From the NCBI GenBank assembly GCA_964598845.1, contig CAZRDM010000002.1, positions 1 through 64,000 on the forward strand: DNA of 64,000 nucleotides, in the 5' to 3' direction. The notes under the pieces were generated by a model. The model ran no database searches. It saw only the letters and a program-made list of their open reading frames with translations, and was not told where the DNA came from. Numbering within the stretch: position 1 is the stretch's first letter; the number at the start of each line of letters is the position of its first letter. The translations under genes and the position numbers were made by a program. Source of the stretch: FEN-987 sp964598845 (GTDB lineage Archaea > Thermoproteota > Bathyarchaeia > 40CM-2-53-6). This document shows, in pieces, positions 55,658 through 64,000 of this stretch.

Positions 55658-57436
55658 TTGTTACGTGTAGCCACACTAGACAAGGAGCATTGTAAACCCG
55701 ATGATTGCGGGATCCCGTGCTACAGATTCTGTCCTGAAGTTCTGAACAGAAGATACGCAATCAAGTTCATCGCCGGACAGAAGAAACCTGTGATCGATGA
55801 AGATCTGTGCACTGGCTGTGGAATCTGCATAAAGAAATGCCCATTCGAAGCCATCACTATTGTCAAGCTGCCGCAAGAACTGGAAGGCGAATGCATTCAC
55901 AGCTACGGAGTGAATGAGTTCAAGCTCTTTCGCCTGCCGGTACCCCGCCCTGGGATCGTTATAGGTCTCATCGGTCGAAATGGCACGGGGAAGAGCACCG
56001 CCCTCCGGATTCTGGCTGGTGAACAGACTCCAAACTTCGGGATCCCGGGAGCGCAGAGCGGCTGGGACGAAGTTCTGTCTAGATACCGTGGCACACTGCT
56101 CTTCGAATACTTCAGTCAGATTGCAGGAAAGAAACTGAGAGTTGTTCACAAACCACAGCACATCGACAGAATAGGGTCGTTGCTTGAAGGAAAGGTTGAA
56201 CGAATACTTCGACGGATCGATGAGCGTGGCAAGCTTCAGGACTTGATTGTAGAACTCGAACTCGAACAAATCCTCGACCGAGAAGCCAAAGTCCTTAGCG
56301 GCGGGGAACTCCAACGAGTGGCTATCGCTGCCGCTATCTCCAAGAATTCCGATGTGTACGTATTCGACGAACCCTCAAGTCACTTGGATATCCATCAAAG
56401 GATCCGCGCTGCTAGGAGCATTAGGAAGCTTGTCGAAGATGGTAAGTCTGTTCTCATCGCAGAGCATGACTTAGCAATGCTCGACTACCTCTCAGACGAG
56501 GTCTACCTGCTCTATGGTCAACCTGGCGCGTACGGAATTGTGTCACATGGCCACCCGACGAGAAGTGGAATCAACGACTACCTGATCGGTTTTCTACCTG
56601 ATGAAAACATGCGTTTCAGACACCAACCGATTCGCTTCCATGTGAGACCCCCAAGACAGATTGATGTTGAAACCGAAACCAAACTCGAATGGCCCATGAT
56701 AGCCAAAAGAATTGGTAACTTCCATTTGCAGGTGAAGGCAGGTAGTCTAAGTGCCGGAGAGATAGTGGGAATAATTGGGCCGAACGGAATTGGCAAGACC
56801 ACTTTCATTAAGGAACTTCTTGAGTATTACACGAAATCAACACAAAATCAGTTGCAGGTGAGCTACAAGCCGCAATATATCTCGTCCACGTATGGGGGGA
56901 CGGTGTATGAACTACTTACAGCCGTCGGAGGTGACTATGCGTCAAGCCTCTTTAATGAAGACGTCGTCCGCCCGTTATCCATTAACAAACTGCTGGACAG
57001 AAAAATAACTGAGTTAAGCGGTGGAGAGTTGCAACGTGTCGCTATAGCGGCCTGCCTTGGAAAGAGTGCGCAAGTCTACCTGCTGGACGAGCCCAGCGCG
57101 TTCCTGGACGTTGAGGAAAGACTGAACATCTCAAAGGCGCTCAGACATCTGATCGATGCACGACAGGCTTTCGCGTTCGTCGTTGAACATGACATCGTAG
57201 CGCAAGATTTCCTAGCCGACCGGATTATGGTTTTCAGCGGTGTCCCTAGCAGGCGCGGGGAAGGATCGCCTCCCATGCGGCTTAGAGAAGCAATGAACAC
57301 CTTTCTCTCGGAGATTAGTATCACTTTCAGGCGGGACCCAGAGACGAAGCGACCCAGAATCAACAAGCCGGACAGCAAACTGGACAAGGAACAGAAAAGC
57401 TCGGGAGAATTCTATTACATTGCTGCCGCCGATTAG
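55658..57436 (+). CDS. Ribosome-recycling ATPase ABCE1 (Rli1)
   Basis: The 592-residue protein has two [4Fe-4S] binding motifs at the N-terminus (DDCGIPCYRFCP; DLCTGCGICIKKCP) and two ABC ATPase cassettes. Walker A motifs are GRNGTGKST and GPNGIGKTT, and the signatures LSGGELQRVAIAAA and LSGGELQRVAIAAC are both intact. It splits the post-termination ribosome into subunits. Length is standard. The start is TTG 55658. It is preceded by the acidic microprotein and followed by a small zinc-ribbon gene. Confidence 0.97.
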   Translation: MLRVATLDKEHCKPDDCGIPCYRFCPEVLNRRYAIKFIAGQKKPVIDEDLCTGCGICIKKCPFEAITIVKLPQELEGECIHSYGVNEFKLFRLPVPRPGIVIGLIGRNGTGKSTALRILAGEQTPNFGIPGAQSGWDEVLSRYRGTLLFEYFSQIAGKKLRVVHKPQHIDRIGSLLEGKVERILRRIDERGKLQDLIVELELEQILDREAKVLSGGELQRVAIAAAISKNSDVYVFDEPSSHLDIHQRIRAARSIRKLVEDGKSVLIAEHDLAMLDYLSDEVYLLYGQPGAYGIVSHGHPTRSGINDYLIGFLPDENMRFRHQPIRFHVRPPRQIDVETETKLEWPMIAKRIGNFHLQVKAGSLSAGEIVGIIGPNGIGKTTFIKELLEYYTKSTQNQLQVSYKPQYISSTYGGTVYELLTAVGGDYASSLFNEDVVRPLSINKLLDRKITELSGGELQRVAIAACLGKSAQVYLLDEPSAFLDVEERLNISKALRHLIDARQAFAFVVEHDIVAQDFLADRIMVFSGVPSRRGEGSPPMRLREAMNTFLSEISITFRRDPETKRPRINKPDSKLDKEQKSSGEFYYIAAAD

Positions 57437-57494
57437 GCTGCTACAGGTTTAACTAGCGCGTCTTTGCCTTAGAGGCTCGGAGAAAAAGCTCGGA

Positions 57495-57707
57495 GTGTCA
57501 ACGAACTACTGTCTAGAATGTGGTGGGATTCTCACCTACGACACCGCTCTGAAACTGTACACATGTAGAAGTTGCGGTCTCACCTTCAACTCTCAGCAGC
57601 TAATGGAAGCTCGAATCAAGATGCGAGAGCGAGAAAGCCCCGAGGAGCAACGCAAGCGCAAGCAGAATGAGTACTTGAAATGGTGGCTTTCAAAGAAGGC
57701 AGGATGA
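57495..57707 (+). CDS. Small zinc-ribbon protein
   Basis: The 70-residue protein has CLECG and CRSCG (Cys pairs 6-9 and 24-27), a single zinc ribbon like those in transcription factors, then a charged helix (RIKMRERESPEEQRKRKQNE) and a basic tail. It is compact and conserved-looking. I guess a role with RNA or the ribosome since it follows ABCE1 by 59 bp. GTG start. Confidence 0.65.
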   Translation: MSTNYCLECGGILTYDTALKLYTCRSCGLTFNSQQLMEARIKMRERESPEEQRKRKQNEYLKWWLSKKAG

Positions 57708-57800
57708 TTGTGTCATATCTGGTGAGAAGAACTCAGACATCAATCCCGTGAAAAACAATAGTACTTATTATCCATATTCTCACACGGCAACTCCGTCCGG

Positions 57801-58625
57801 GTGTCAAAAGATTTGGAATGCACAGTTGAGATACTATCCATAGGAAACGAGCTCTTACTCGGAAATACGTTTAACACCAACGCAACATGGATTGCGGAAA
57901 GGGTCACTGCACTGGGGGGAAAGGTTAGACGGATAACCACGGTCGCGGACAACCTGAACGAAATCTCGCAAGCCGTAAGCGAATCAATCAAGAGAAGACC
58001 CAGAATTCTGATCACCACTGGTGGTATTGGACCAACCTTCGATGACATGACGCTCAGCGGTGTTGCCAAAGCGCTTGGTCTACGTCTGAAGCTTGATAAT
58101 GTCGCTGTGGCGATGATCAGACAGCACTATGCTCGCAGATTTCCGAGACGCCGCATATCACTAACCAAGCCACGTCTTAAGATGGCTCTGATCCCCTCAG
58201 GAGGAACACCGATCCTCAATCCAGTCGGCACAGCACCTAGCGTTAGGATCAATGTGAATCAAATCGCGATCTTCTGTCTACCCGGTGTCCCTAGAGAGGC
58301 GAAAGCCATCTTCACTCGTACGCTTGCCGAAATCATACGTGCGAGAGCGCGAGGAAGGAAGTTTCTGGAGAAATGGATTGAAGTTCGAGGGATTATGGAA
58401 TCGTCGCTGGCACCCGTTCTCGATGCTCTCATGCGACGGTCGACTGGTGTCTACATCAAGTCGCATCCAAGAGGTATAGAGGCGGGAGGCCACCCCTTTA
58501 TCCATCTGCATTTCTCGATGTCGTCTTCAAATGAAAGAAAGGCTGAGCGAGTGCTCGACCAAGCCGTTTGCGAAGCGATCGAAGGACTTTCTAGGTTGGG
58601 CGGAAGAGTCCGTCAAATAGAATGA
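57801..58625 (+). CDS. CinA/MoaB-like molybdopterin-binding-domain protein
   Basis: The 274-residue protein has ILSIGNELLLGNTFNTNATW at the start, TTGGIGPTFDDMT (near 73-85), MALIPSGGTPILNPVGTAPS and FCLPGVPREAKAIF, the marks of the CinA N-terminal (COG1058) domain. Relatives act as pyrophosphatases on ADP-ribose-like nucleotides or in nicotinamide recycling. The C-terminal amidase domain of bacterial CinA is absent, as is usual in archaea. GTG start, single gene. Confidence 0.9.
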   Translation: MSKDLECTVEILSIGNELLLGNTFNTNATWIAERVTALGGKVRRITTVADNLNEISQAVSESIKRRPRILITTGGIGPTFDDMTLSGVAKALGLRLKLDNVAVAMIRQHYARRFPRRRISLTKPRLKMALIPSGGTPILNPVGTAPSVRINVNQIAIFCLPGVPREAKAIFTRTLAEIIRARARGRKFLEKWIEVRGIMESSLAPVLDALMRRSTGVYIKSHPRGIEAGGHPFIHLHFSMSSSNERKAERVLDQAVCEAIEGLSRLGGRVRQIE

Positions 58626-58731
58626 GAACTTGGCAGACATCGAACCTCCAAATTCTCTAAAACGTGAAAATGCGTGATAGTGCAACATAGGTCTGGACAA
58701 GAAGCGATTTCAGATTGGTTATGATTCTACT

Positions 58732-58893
58732 TTGACAGATCTGAGGAGAAAATTCTCAGTGAATGTTGAGAAACCAAGCCATAATGAACAGCTAATCTTT
58801 CGGGTTGCTCTCGAGAGTCATGGTTTGAATCCACGTCACACGCACTTCGTCGAGTACTCATGTCCCCGGACCAATGATTCAGATCTGCAATGA
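58732..58893 (+). pseudogene. Possible fragment of a nuclease-like protein
   Basis: A TTG-started 53-residue frame reads FSVNVEKPSHNEQLIFRVAL and HGLNPRHTHFVEYSCP, protein-like and compatible with the start of a VSR/DUF559-type endonuclease. It stops where the catalytic region would come. Other bases of 58626-58921 show no gene. An inverted repeat CTGAG-N9-CTCAG lies at 58740-58758. Confidence 0.3.
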
Positions 58894-58921
58894 TACCCGA
58901 AGCTCCGTTTACTGTCACACA

Positions 58922-59431
58922 TTAAGGAACCAGTTCTAGGTGCCTATTTTTCCCTGGGTGCGAAATTGTACCAACAACGAGGTTTGACAGTAGATAGGTC
59001 AGCAATACATAGGGCCACATATACCCTGCAAATATGTTCCAGCCAATCAGGATTTCGTCGACTGGTCGACCGAGAGCCAAGCTGCCAACCCATTCGAACA
59101 TCAAAGTCAAGCTCAGCCACAGAATGCCAACATGAATCAAATCCTTGGTTTCATATGCCTTGACGAATCGGAGCAGGAAATATGCGAGAACAGAGATGTA
59201 CACAATCCGAGTGGACATGCCGATTTGATGTGCCACGAGAACACCCCATCTCGGTTCGTAGACGAGATTCATCAGTACAAAGAAGTTGAAGCCCGAAATC
59301 AAGATCTCCATTAACCAAACGCGAATCGCGGTCTTCAAGAAGGGAAAGTTCATGAGGAGCCCAGCATTGCGTGTTCGCATATTTAGCAGACGACTATAGT
59401 CGTTTCGCCTCAGAATGCTGCAATTAATCAA
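58922..59431 (-). CDS. Integral membrane protein of unknown function
   Basis: The 169-residue protein has four hydrophobic helices (about 38-58, 68-88, 99-117 and 130-153) and conserved-looking short motifs WLMEILISGFNFFVLMN and LMFEWVGSLALGRPVDEIL. No family is recognised. A shorter start at Met18 (59380) is more likely given the charged N-terminus. It is divergent from nothing firm and follows a degenerate stretch. Confidence 0.5.
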   Translation of the reverse strand: MINCSILRRNDYSRLLNMRTRNAGLLMNFPFLKTAIRVWLMEILISGFNFFVLMNLVYEPRWGVLVAHQIGMSTRIVYISVLAYFLLRFVKAYETKDLIHVGILWLSLTLMFEWVGSLALGRPVDEILIGWNIFAGYMWPYVLLTYLLSNLVVGTISHPGKNRHLELVP

Positions 59432-59837
59432 CGAAACAATGGCCCCTAGCTCAAGAATGTCTGGCGAGTTAATGGATGAAGCGCATCGCAGACGACGGCC
59501 ACTTCCAGAGGCTCAAAGGAATTGTCAAAGCGTTGACTCTGAACGACATCACAATTGATTCAAGTACGCGTTCAGATGGACACACGTATTGGAGCAGAAG
59601 CCAACTGTCAGACAAGCGCCCCCGTGCACTCCCTCGGCATAAGTGCTCCTCACAATTACACGCCATGAACGCTTACTGCTCCGGACCCGGGTTCACAGTC
59701 ACTGTTCCTGTTCTAGCCTGCTCATCATCGCAGCGGCCTAGTCTCTCTGCTCTGATTTGGAAAAACCTTGCTCTAGCTGCCATGTAACTAGCACGGTAGA
59801 CTGATAGGTGAAAGTACCTTGCGTGCGGGGGAATGTT
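59432..59837. other. Spacer with no firm gene
   Basis: A plus-strand frame from ATG 59476 runs about 100 codons (ADDGHFQRLKGIVKALTLND at the start) but shows no family or promoter, so I do not call it. Confidence 0.3.
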
Positions 59838-60170
59838 ATGGCTAACGCTGTCTTCGTTCTTGGCATGCGGGATCGGGTAAATCAACTCTCACAGCGGCCT
59901 ATCGGGAATGGCTCAAGGATTCAGCATGAGACGTACTGGTTACAAACCTAGACCCGGGAGGAACAACTCTCTCCTACAATGCAGACATTAATGCTTGACC
60001 ATACACTCGGACCAAATATTGCCCCAATCATGGCATCGGACGTGCTTGCTGATCATTTGGAGGAAATTTCTCCTCTTTGTGGAGCTCAACGCGGCCGTAA
60101 CCAGAGTTTTAACCCGTGGCGAAGAACCTTCCGCGCAATGTTTCATTCCTTGAAGTCCTCTCCGAGTAAA
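59838..60170 (+). pseudogene. GPN-loop GTPase, frame-broken and stop-interrupted
   Basis: Read across frames, the segment gives VFVLG, then AGSGKSTLTAAYREWLKD (Walker A), DVLVTNLDPGG (switch region), and the family-defining LGPN followed by MASDVLADHLEEI. A one-base deletion lies before AGSGKS (near 59865), a TGA interrupts at about 59928, and a further frameshift precedes LGPN near 59995. Intact archaeal GPN GTPases are about 250 residues. The rest is missing. The family is essential in eukaryotes for RNA polymerase assembly, so another copy elsewhere is likely. Confidence 0.7.
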
Positions 60171-60392
60171 TGAGCGAAGCTTCGCGCCATGGAAACCGAC
60201 GCGCGCCAACATAGGGCAGATCGGGTTCATAACAAGACCTGATGTAAGGGCATTATGCTTGATAATAGTGCGCCATCCAGATCTCACGAGACAAGAAAAC
60301 GAATATGCTTTCTGCCAGCACAAGATACTCTTCAATCGGCATTAACACAAGCGGAATTGCATGCAACGCATTAAATAGGGGGGTCAACTCCT
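60171..60392. other. Spacer with promoter
   Basis: No gene. CATTAAATAG at 60368-60377 is a TATA box just before the TTG at 60393, so the next gene should be leaderless. Confidence 0.4.
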
Positions 60393-60887
60393 TTGCAGCA
60401 TCTCCGAAACCGCGGGTTCAACTTGGGAACCACGAGCGTTGCTCTGCTCTTGTTGATTATCGTGCTGACCTCCCTCCCCACTGGCTTCGCGCCTGGCCCA
60501 AGCGAAGTGAGCAGGATCATCATTACTCGAGAGGTTCCTTTGACGAGAAAAGTTGTGTTAGTAGGGTTCGATCTGCATACCATTGATCCACAAAGTATCC
60601 TGACGGGTAAGTTGGACTTCGGACTTAGAAGGAGCAAGATCTCCCAAACTAGAGATCTCGTTGATAACGCCTTGGAGAAACACAATTCGATGAAATATGT
60701 GCACGCAATCCGAATTGCTGTTCTTGCTGTTCAAGTTGCGGATGGAGCCCTGATTGCCACTTCGGCAGCGCCGAACGCTGTGACTTCTGTCGGTCTACTC
60801 TCCCTAGTATTAGGAATCGTCATCGGGTCATCACTTATGTTCTTGGTTTTAAGAAGATACTCTCACGAAGTAATTGGAGGGAAGTGA
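60393..60887 (+). CDS. Small membrane protein with extracytoplasmic domain
   Basis: The 164-residue protein has an N-terminal helix (about 14-33), an extracytoplasmic alpha/beta part of about 95 residues (SRIIITREVPLTRKVVLVGF, LDFGLRRSKISQTRDLVDNA) and a C-terminal helix (about 132-154). No family is recognised. The TTG start sits 16 bases after a TATA box, and the stop overlaps the coiled-coil gene's start by four bases, so the two are co-expressed. Confidence 0.55.
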   Translation: MQHLRNRGFNLGTTSVALLLLIIVLTSLPTGFAPGPSEVSRIIITREVPLTRKVVLVGFDLHTIDPQSILTGKLDFGLRRSKISQTRDLVDNALEKHNSMKYVHAIRIAVLAVQVADGALIATSAAPNAVTSVGLLSLVLGIVIGSSLMFLVLRRYSHEVIGGK

Positions 60888-61819
60888 ACCACCCGCGAGG
60901 TGCTCAGATGCATTCAGACAAGACCCAGGCATCGATAGAGCACCTCTATCGTGAACTTGAGGGCCTCAAACAAAACAACGCAGGCAAGAAGGCTCAAATC
61001 GCACAACTCCGAGAACAGATTGAAGCAGCCATCACACAGCGCGATTCGCTCAACGCAGAAGTCAAGGAAATTTTGAACAAGGTCAGAGAACTGAAGTCAA
61101 TGAGGGATGCTCTCAACGCGAAAGTCAAGGAGCTCAAACAGAAGCGTGATGAACTGAGAAATGCAGCTTCCGAAAAACGGCAGATGCTCACGAGATTGCT
61201 TGAGCATGCGCGGGAAATTTCGGAGCAAGTGCAGGGGAGTATGTCTGAACTTTCTAGGCAGATCAGGCAGTTAGAATGGTATATTCAAACCAACGCACTT
61301 GCACCAAAGACCGAGAGAAATCTTATCGCGAAAATTGGTACATTGGAAGCCAACTTGACAAAGCATAAGGGACTTGGAAATGTTAGAGACAAGCTCCTTC
61401 GGCTGAGGATAGAAGTTGGGGCACTGAGAATTCAAGCCCAGTCTACTCATGAGGAACTGACTAAGATAGCTCAAGAAAGCGAAGAAGTTCACACCTCCAT
61501 GCAGGAACTCGTCAAAAATCTAACAGAGAAAAAGAGGGAAGCTGACCAGAAGCACGCGGAATACCTCGAACTAAGCAAGGAACGCCACGAAATTGTGGGA
61601 GCCCTGAAACGGAACCTAGTGAGGATAGATGAAATAAGAGCCCAGATAGGCGAAACAAGAACGAGCTCTAAGGTTGAGAAAGCCGAGAAGCTCAAGTCGA
61701 AGTACAGGGAATCCGCGAATGAGAAACTTCGGACAGGCGGCAAACTGTCGCTTGAGGAATTTCAGGCATTGATGGCCGATACACTGTCAGACAGCGATGA
61801 AGACTCAAAGGAGTCGTGA
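60884..61819 (+). CDS. Archaeal coiled-coil protein (COG1340-like)
   Basis: The 311-residue protein is nearly all coiled coil from about 15 to 265 (for example REQIEAAITQRDSLNAEVKE and VRELKSMRDALNAKVKELKQ). It ends with a globular/acidic tail, GKLSLEEFQALMADTLSD, matching the uncharacterised archaeal coiled-coil family once mislabelled phosphoserine phosphatase. Function unknown. Its first ATG overlaps the previous gene. An inner ATG at 60908 (MHSDKTQ) is also possible. Confidence 0.78.
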   Translation: MNHPRGAQMHSDKTQASIEHLYRELEGLKQNNAGKKAQIAQLREQIEAAITQRDSLNAEVKEILNKVRELKSMRDALNAKVKELKQKRDELRNAASEKRQMLTRLLEHAREISEQVQGSMSELSRQIRQLEWYIQTNALAPKTERNLIAKIGTLEANLTKHKGLGNVRDKLLRLRIEVGALRIQAQSTHEELTKIAQESEEVHTSMQELVKNLTEKKREADQKHAEYLELSKERHEIVGALKRNLVRIDEIRAQIGETRTSSKVEKAEKLKSKYRESANEKLRTGGKLSLEEFQALMADTLSDSDEDSKES

Positions 61820-61825
61820 TATTCC

Positions 61826-62599
61826 ATGCCTAGGATTGCAGTCATAGGGGGAAGCGGTCTCGAAGGGCTCCTAATGGGCTCCCGTGAAATTCGGGTTGGG
61901 ACACCGTACGGGCCGGCTCCGGCCATATCCGTCGGCTCCGCAGGAGTAGAAGAAGTTGCCTTCCTCCCGCGGCATGGACGAAAGCACGACTCGCCCCCTC
62001 ACAAGGTGAACTATAGAGCAAATCTGTATGCTCTCAAGCAAATTGGGATCGAACGTATTCTTGCCACCAATGCCGTGGGAGCGATAAACTCGACTTATAA
62101 TCCAGGCGACCTAGCTGTTCCCGAGGACATCTTAGACATTACGAAATCCAGGGTGACAACATTCTTCGATAGCTCCCCGGTTACTCATGTTGATGTCTCA
62201 CAACCCTACTGTCCAGAACTCCGCAGAGCCTTGATCGACGCGGCAAGGGCTGTAGAAGCTAAGACATGGAGTAACTCAATTATGACAGTGACTGAGGGCC
62301 CTCGTTATGAAACCCCAGCTGAGATTCGAATGCTTCAGACGCTGGGAGGCGACATCGTTGGCATGACAGGAGCCCCAGAAGTCTTTCTTGCAAGAGAACT
62401 TGAGATATGCTATTCTGCACTGTGTTTCATCTCAAACAGAGCTGCGGGACAACAGGACAAGCTATCTGCGGTCGAAGTCATGGAGATCGGAAAGAGAGTC
62501 ATGCCCGAGGTGCTTACGGTGATACGCAGGGCCATCGAGAAGATCCCTGTACCGAGAGCCTGCCCTTGCGCCAAGGCAATAGAAGAGGCCCAAGTGTGA
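61826..62599 (+). CDS. mtnP: 5'-methylthioadenosine/purine nucleoside phosphorylase
   Basis: The 257-residue protein has IAVIGGSGLEG, LPRHGRKHDSPPHKVNYRAN, ATNAVGAIN and EGPRYETPAEIRML, then GMTGAPEVFLARE, all typical of MTA phosphorylases. It splits methylthioadenosine (from polyamine synthesis or SAM) into adenine and methylthioribose 1-phosphate. A C-terminal CPCAKA holds the C-x-C often forming disulfides in thermophile relatives. It follows the coiled-coil gene by six bp and precedes the prenyltransferase by four. Confidence 0.94.
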   Translation: MPRIAVIGGSGLEGLLMGSREIRVGTPYGPAPAISVGSAGVEEVAFLPRHGRKHDSPPHKVNYRANLYALKQIGIERILATNAVGAINSTYNPGDLAVPEDILDITKSRVTTFFDSSPVTHVDVSQPYCPELRRALIDAARAVEAKTWSNSIMTVTEGPRYETPAEIRMLQTLGGDIVGMTGAPEVFLARELEICYSALCFISNRAAGQQDKLSAVEVMEIGKRVMPEVLTVIRRAIEKIPVPRACPCAKAIEEAQV

Positions 62600-62603
62600 A
62601 TCT

Positions 62604-63386
62604 ATGTTACCGACCCTGCTCAAGATCATAGGAGCCTACAGGTTTTACGAAAGATGGCTTGAAGATACTGTTACTTCAGGTGAGCTACCCGAACATATCG
62701 GTGTAATACTAGACGGGAATAGAAGGTGGGCCTCCGACAGATACGGAGACAAGCTGAATGGTCACATTTACGGGGCGAGGACTGGCAAAGAATTTCTTGA
62801 GTGGTGTCTTGAACTGGAAATCAAGACTGTCACGCTCTACGTCTTCTCAACCGAGAACTTCCTGCGCCCTCAGGATGAGGTTCGAACGATTCTCAAAATA
62901 ATCGAGGACGAAGCGAGGAAACTCATCACCGATGAAAGAATACATCAATACAGGGTACACGTGAAAGCGATCGGACGCCTAGAGCTCCTTCCGGAATCGC
63001 TGAGGAATGTCTTGGTTGAGGTTGAACGAGCAACTGCAACATATGATCAACACTACCTGAATATTGCTGTTGCATACGGTGGTAGAGCTGAGATTGTGGA
63101 TGCAGCGAAGCGAATCATCGACGAAGTCAAGAGCGGCATTTTGGATGGGAATTCCGTGGATGAAAACATGTTCACCAAGTACCTGTACACTTCTCATCTT
63201 CCTAACCCGTACCCTGAGGTAATCATTCGAACCTCAGGCGAAGAGCGACTGAGCGGTTTCCTGATCTGGCAGGCAGCCTACAGCGAGTTTATCTTCCTTG
63301 ATGTCTATTGGCCAGAATTCCGCCGCATCGACCTCTTGAGAGCTATTAGAACCTACCAGCGTCGCAGGCGAAGATTCGGTAGGTGA
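62604..63386 (+). CDS. uppS: cis-Prenyltransferase (undecaprenyl diphosphate synthase family)
   Basis: The 260-residue protein shows HIGVILDGNRRWA (catalytic Asp in DGNRR), TLYVFSTENFLRP, AVAYGGRAEIVDA and IIRTSGEERLSGFLIWQAAY with the FIFLDVYWPEF end, the family motifs. It elongates isoprenyl diphosphate in cis to make the dolichol-type carrier for glycosylation of the archaeal surface. A 27-residue N-terminal extension (LLKIIGAYRFYERWLED) is normal in archaeal members. ATG start. Confidence 0.95.
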   Translation: MLPTLLKIIGAYRFYERWLEDTVTSGELPEHIGVILDGNRRWASDRYGDKLNGHIYGARTGKEFLEWCLELEIKTVTLYVFSTENFLRPQDEVRTILKIIEDEARKLITDERIHQYRVHVKAIGRLELLPESLRNVLVEVERATATYDQHYLNIAVAYGGRAEIVDAAKRIIDEVKSGILDGNSVDENMFTKYLYTSHLPNPYPEVIIRTSGEERLSGFLIWQAAYSEFIFLDVYWPEFRRIDLLRAIRTYQRRRRRFGR

Positions 63387-63672
63387 GACAGATAAACAAG
63401 CAAGCTCGGAACTGCGAAGTTGAATTTAGCTTTAAGGCTCCTGTTTCCCTCTTTACTTTCGAACCATGTTGTAGGTTGGTTTCATCAAATCTGTATTGGA
63501 CACGCAAGTCCGAAAAACAACTGCATGCCAAGTTTGACATGACTTTATCCATACAAATCATCACGAAAGTGTAACCAAGCCTTATCTTCGCAAGTTTGAA
63601 GCATCCGCAGAGTCACGCGAGTCGCTGAAGTTACAGAATTTCGTGCATTGCCCCGGCGAGTTTGGAGAGCTA
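63387..63672. other. Intergenic region before smc
   Basis: No gene or RNA is seen. CTTATCTT at about 63583-63590 could be the promoter of smc. Confidence 0.35.
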
Positions 63673-64000
63673 TTGGTCTATATCAAGAGAGTCGACCTGA
63701 GAGGTTTCAAGACCTTCGGCAGGAAAGCAACGATTCATCTGGGCCGTGGGCTCACGATCATTACCGGTCCGAATGGCTCGGGCAAATCGAACATCTTGGA
63801 TTCAGTAAAGTTCGCCCTCGGCGAATTGAGTCCCAAAGAGCTTAGAGGCGAAACCATCTCAGACCTCATTCACCGGGGAACACAACAAGCGTCTTCAAGA
63901 TCCGCATACGTTGCCGTCCAATTCGATAACCACGACAGGCGCATACCGATAGATTCTGAGGCTGTTACAATTTCTCGGGAATTCCATAGAGGCGGAGAGG
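63673..64000 (+). CDS. smc: Chromosome segregation protein SMC, N-terminal part
   Basis: The frame begins YIKRVDLRGFKTFGRKATI, then TIITGPNGSGKSNILDSVKFALGE (Walker A) and LIHRGTQQ, and runs off the window edge. SMC proteins form the ATP-driven condensin ring that compacts and separates chromosomes. The start is TTG 63673 after a GGAGAG ribosome site; no ATG is available. About 110 of roughly 1,180 residues are present, so the rest lies in the next sequence. Confidence 0.93.
   Translation, partial: MVYIKRVDLRGFKTFGRKATIHLGRGLTIITGPNGSGKSNILDSVKFALGELSPKELRGETISDLIHRGTQQASSRSAYVAVQFDNHDRRIPIDSEAVTISREFHRGGE

Noticed and set aside
1..64000. CRISPR arrays, insertion sequences or prophage
   Set aside because: No regularly spaced direct repeats, transposase or phage structural genes were recognised.
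63673..64000. RecN or Rad50 instead of SMC
   Set aside because: The RVDLRGFKTFG start and GPNGSGKSNILDSVKFALGE motif fit SMC better; Rad50 and RecN start differently.

Overview
The window looks like about 64 kb of a TACK-type archaeon (Thaumarchaeota or Bathyarchaeia-like; not resolvable by eye), with GC content near 50% by eye. The evidence is a group-II chaperonin (thermosome), form III RuBisCO, a KEOPS Cgi121 subunit, ABCE1, a PAC2 protein, archaemetzincin, a beta-CASP RNase, intron-bearing tRNA genes, and TATA-box promoters close to start codons, with many TTG/GTG starts. A grpE-dnaK-dnaJ set and succinate dehydrogenase membrane subunits fit a mesophilic or moderately thermophilic, respiring archaeon. 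A run of exactly 100 N (4293-4392) shows this is a scaffold of a draft or metagenome assembly.

Layout. 1-4289: intron-bearing tRNA-Val, branched-chain aminotransferase, HtpX, a BadF/NAGK-type kinase and a secreted tyrosine-rich protein. 4393-7113: remnants after the gap (a truncated molybdopterin oxidoreductase), SdhC-SdhD without A/B, and a frame-broken endonuclease III. 7208-18421: nucleoside hydrolase, a complete ECF importer (two ATPases, S and T components), form III RuBisCO, two tandem eIF2B-fold genes (one with ribose-1,5-bisphosphate isomerase residues, one without), a PfkB sugar kinase, a HAD hydrolase and PRPP synthetase. I read this as nucleoside uptake and pentose-bisphosphate metabolism feeding RuBisCO. 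18549-25976: inositol-monophosphatase family protein, dnaJ/dnaK/grpE, SNF2 helicase. 26044-32279: transporters among pseudogenes and debris (luciferase-like oxidoreductase, subtilase, KaiC-like and tRNA fragments). 32280-39391: phosphate regulon, pstS-C-A-arsC on one strand and pstB-phoU-AbrB/PhoU on the other. 39540-44595: P2-type ATPase and three tRNA loci with multiple or atypical introns. 44700-55353: thermosome, PAC2, beta-CASP nuclease, archaemetzincin, presenilin-like protease, cell-surface protein, purine phosphoribosyltransferase, Cgi121, THUMP protein, Sua5, asparaginase. 55463-64000: an acidic tryptophan-rich microprotein, ABCE1, CinA-like protein, a GPN-GTPase pseudogene, coiled-coil protein, MTA phosphorylase, cis-prenyltransferase, and the start of SMC.

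The most notable observations are a tRNA-Glu(CUC) gene that reads as canonical only after removing four separate insertions; a palindrome (GTTACC-N3-GGTAAC) placed just downstream of the TATA box of both htpX and the thermosome gene, a candidate heat-shock operator; the nucleoside-to-RuBisCO neighbourhood with one catalytic and one apparently non-catalytic isomerase paralogue; and a 39-residue Glu/Asp/Trp microprotein with its own promoter. Intron splice points, promoters and substrate assignments are read by eye and are inferences.
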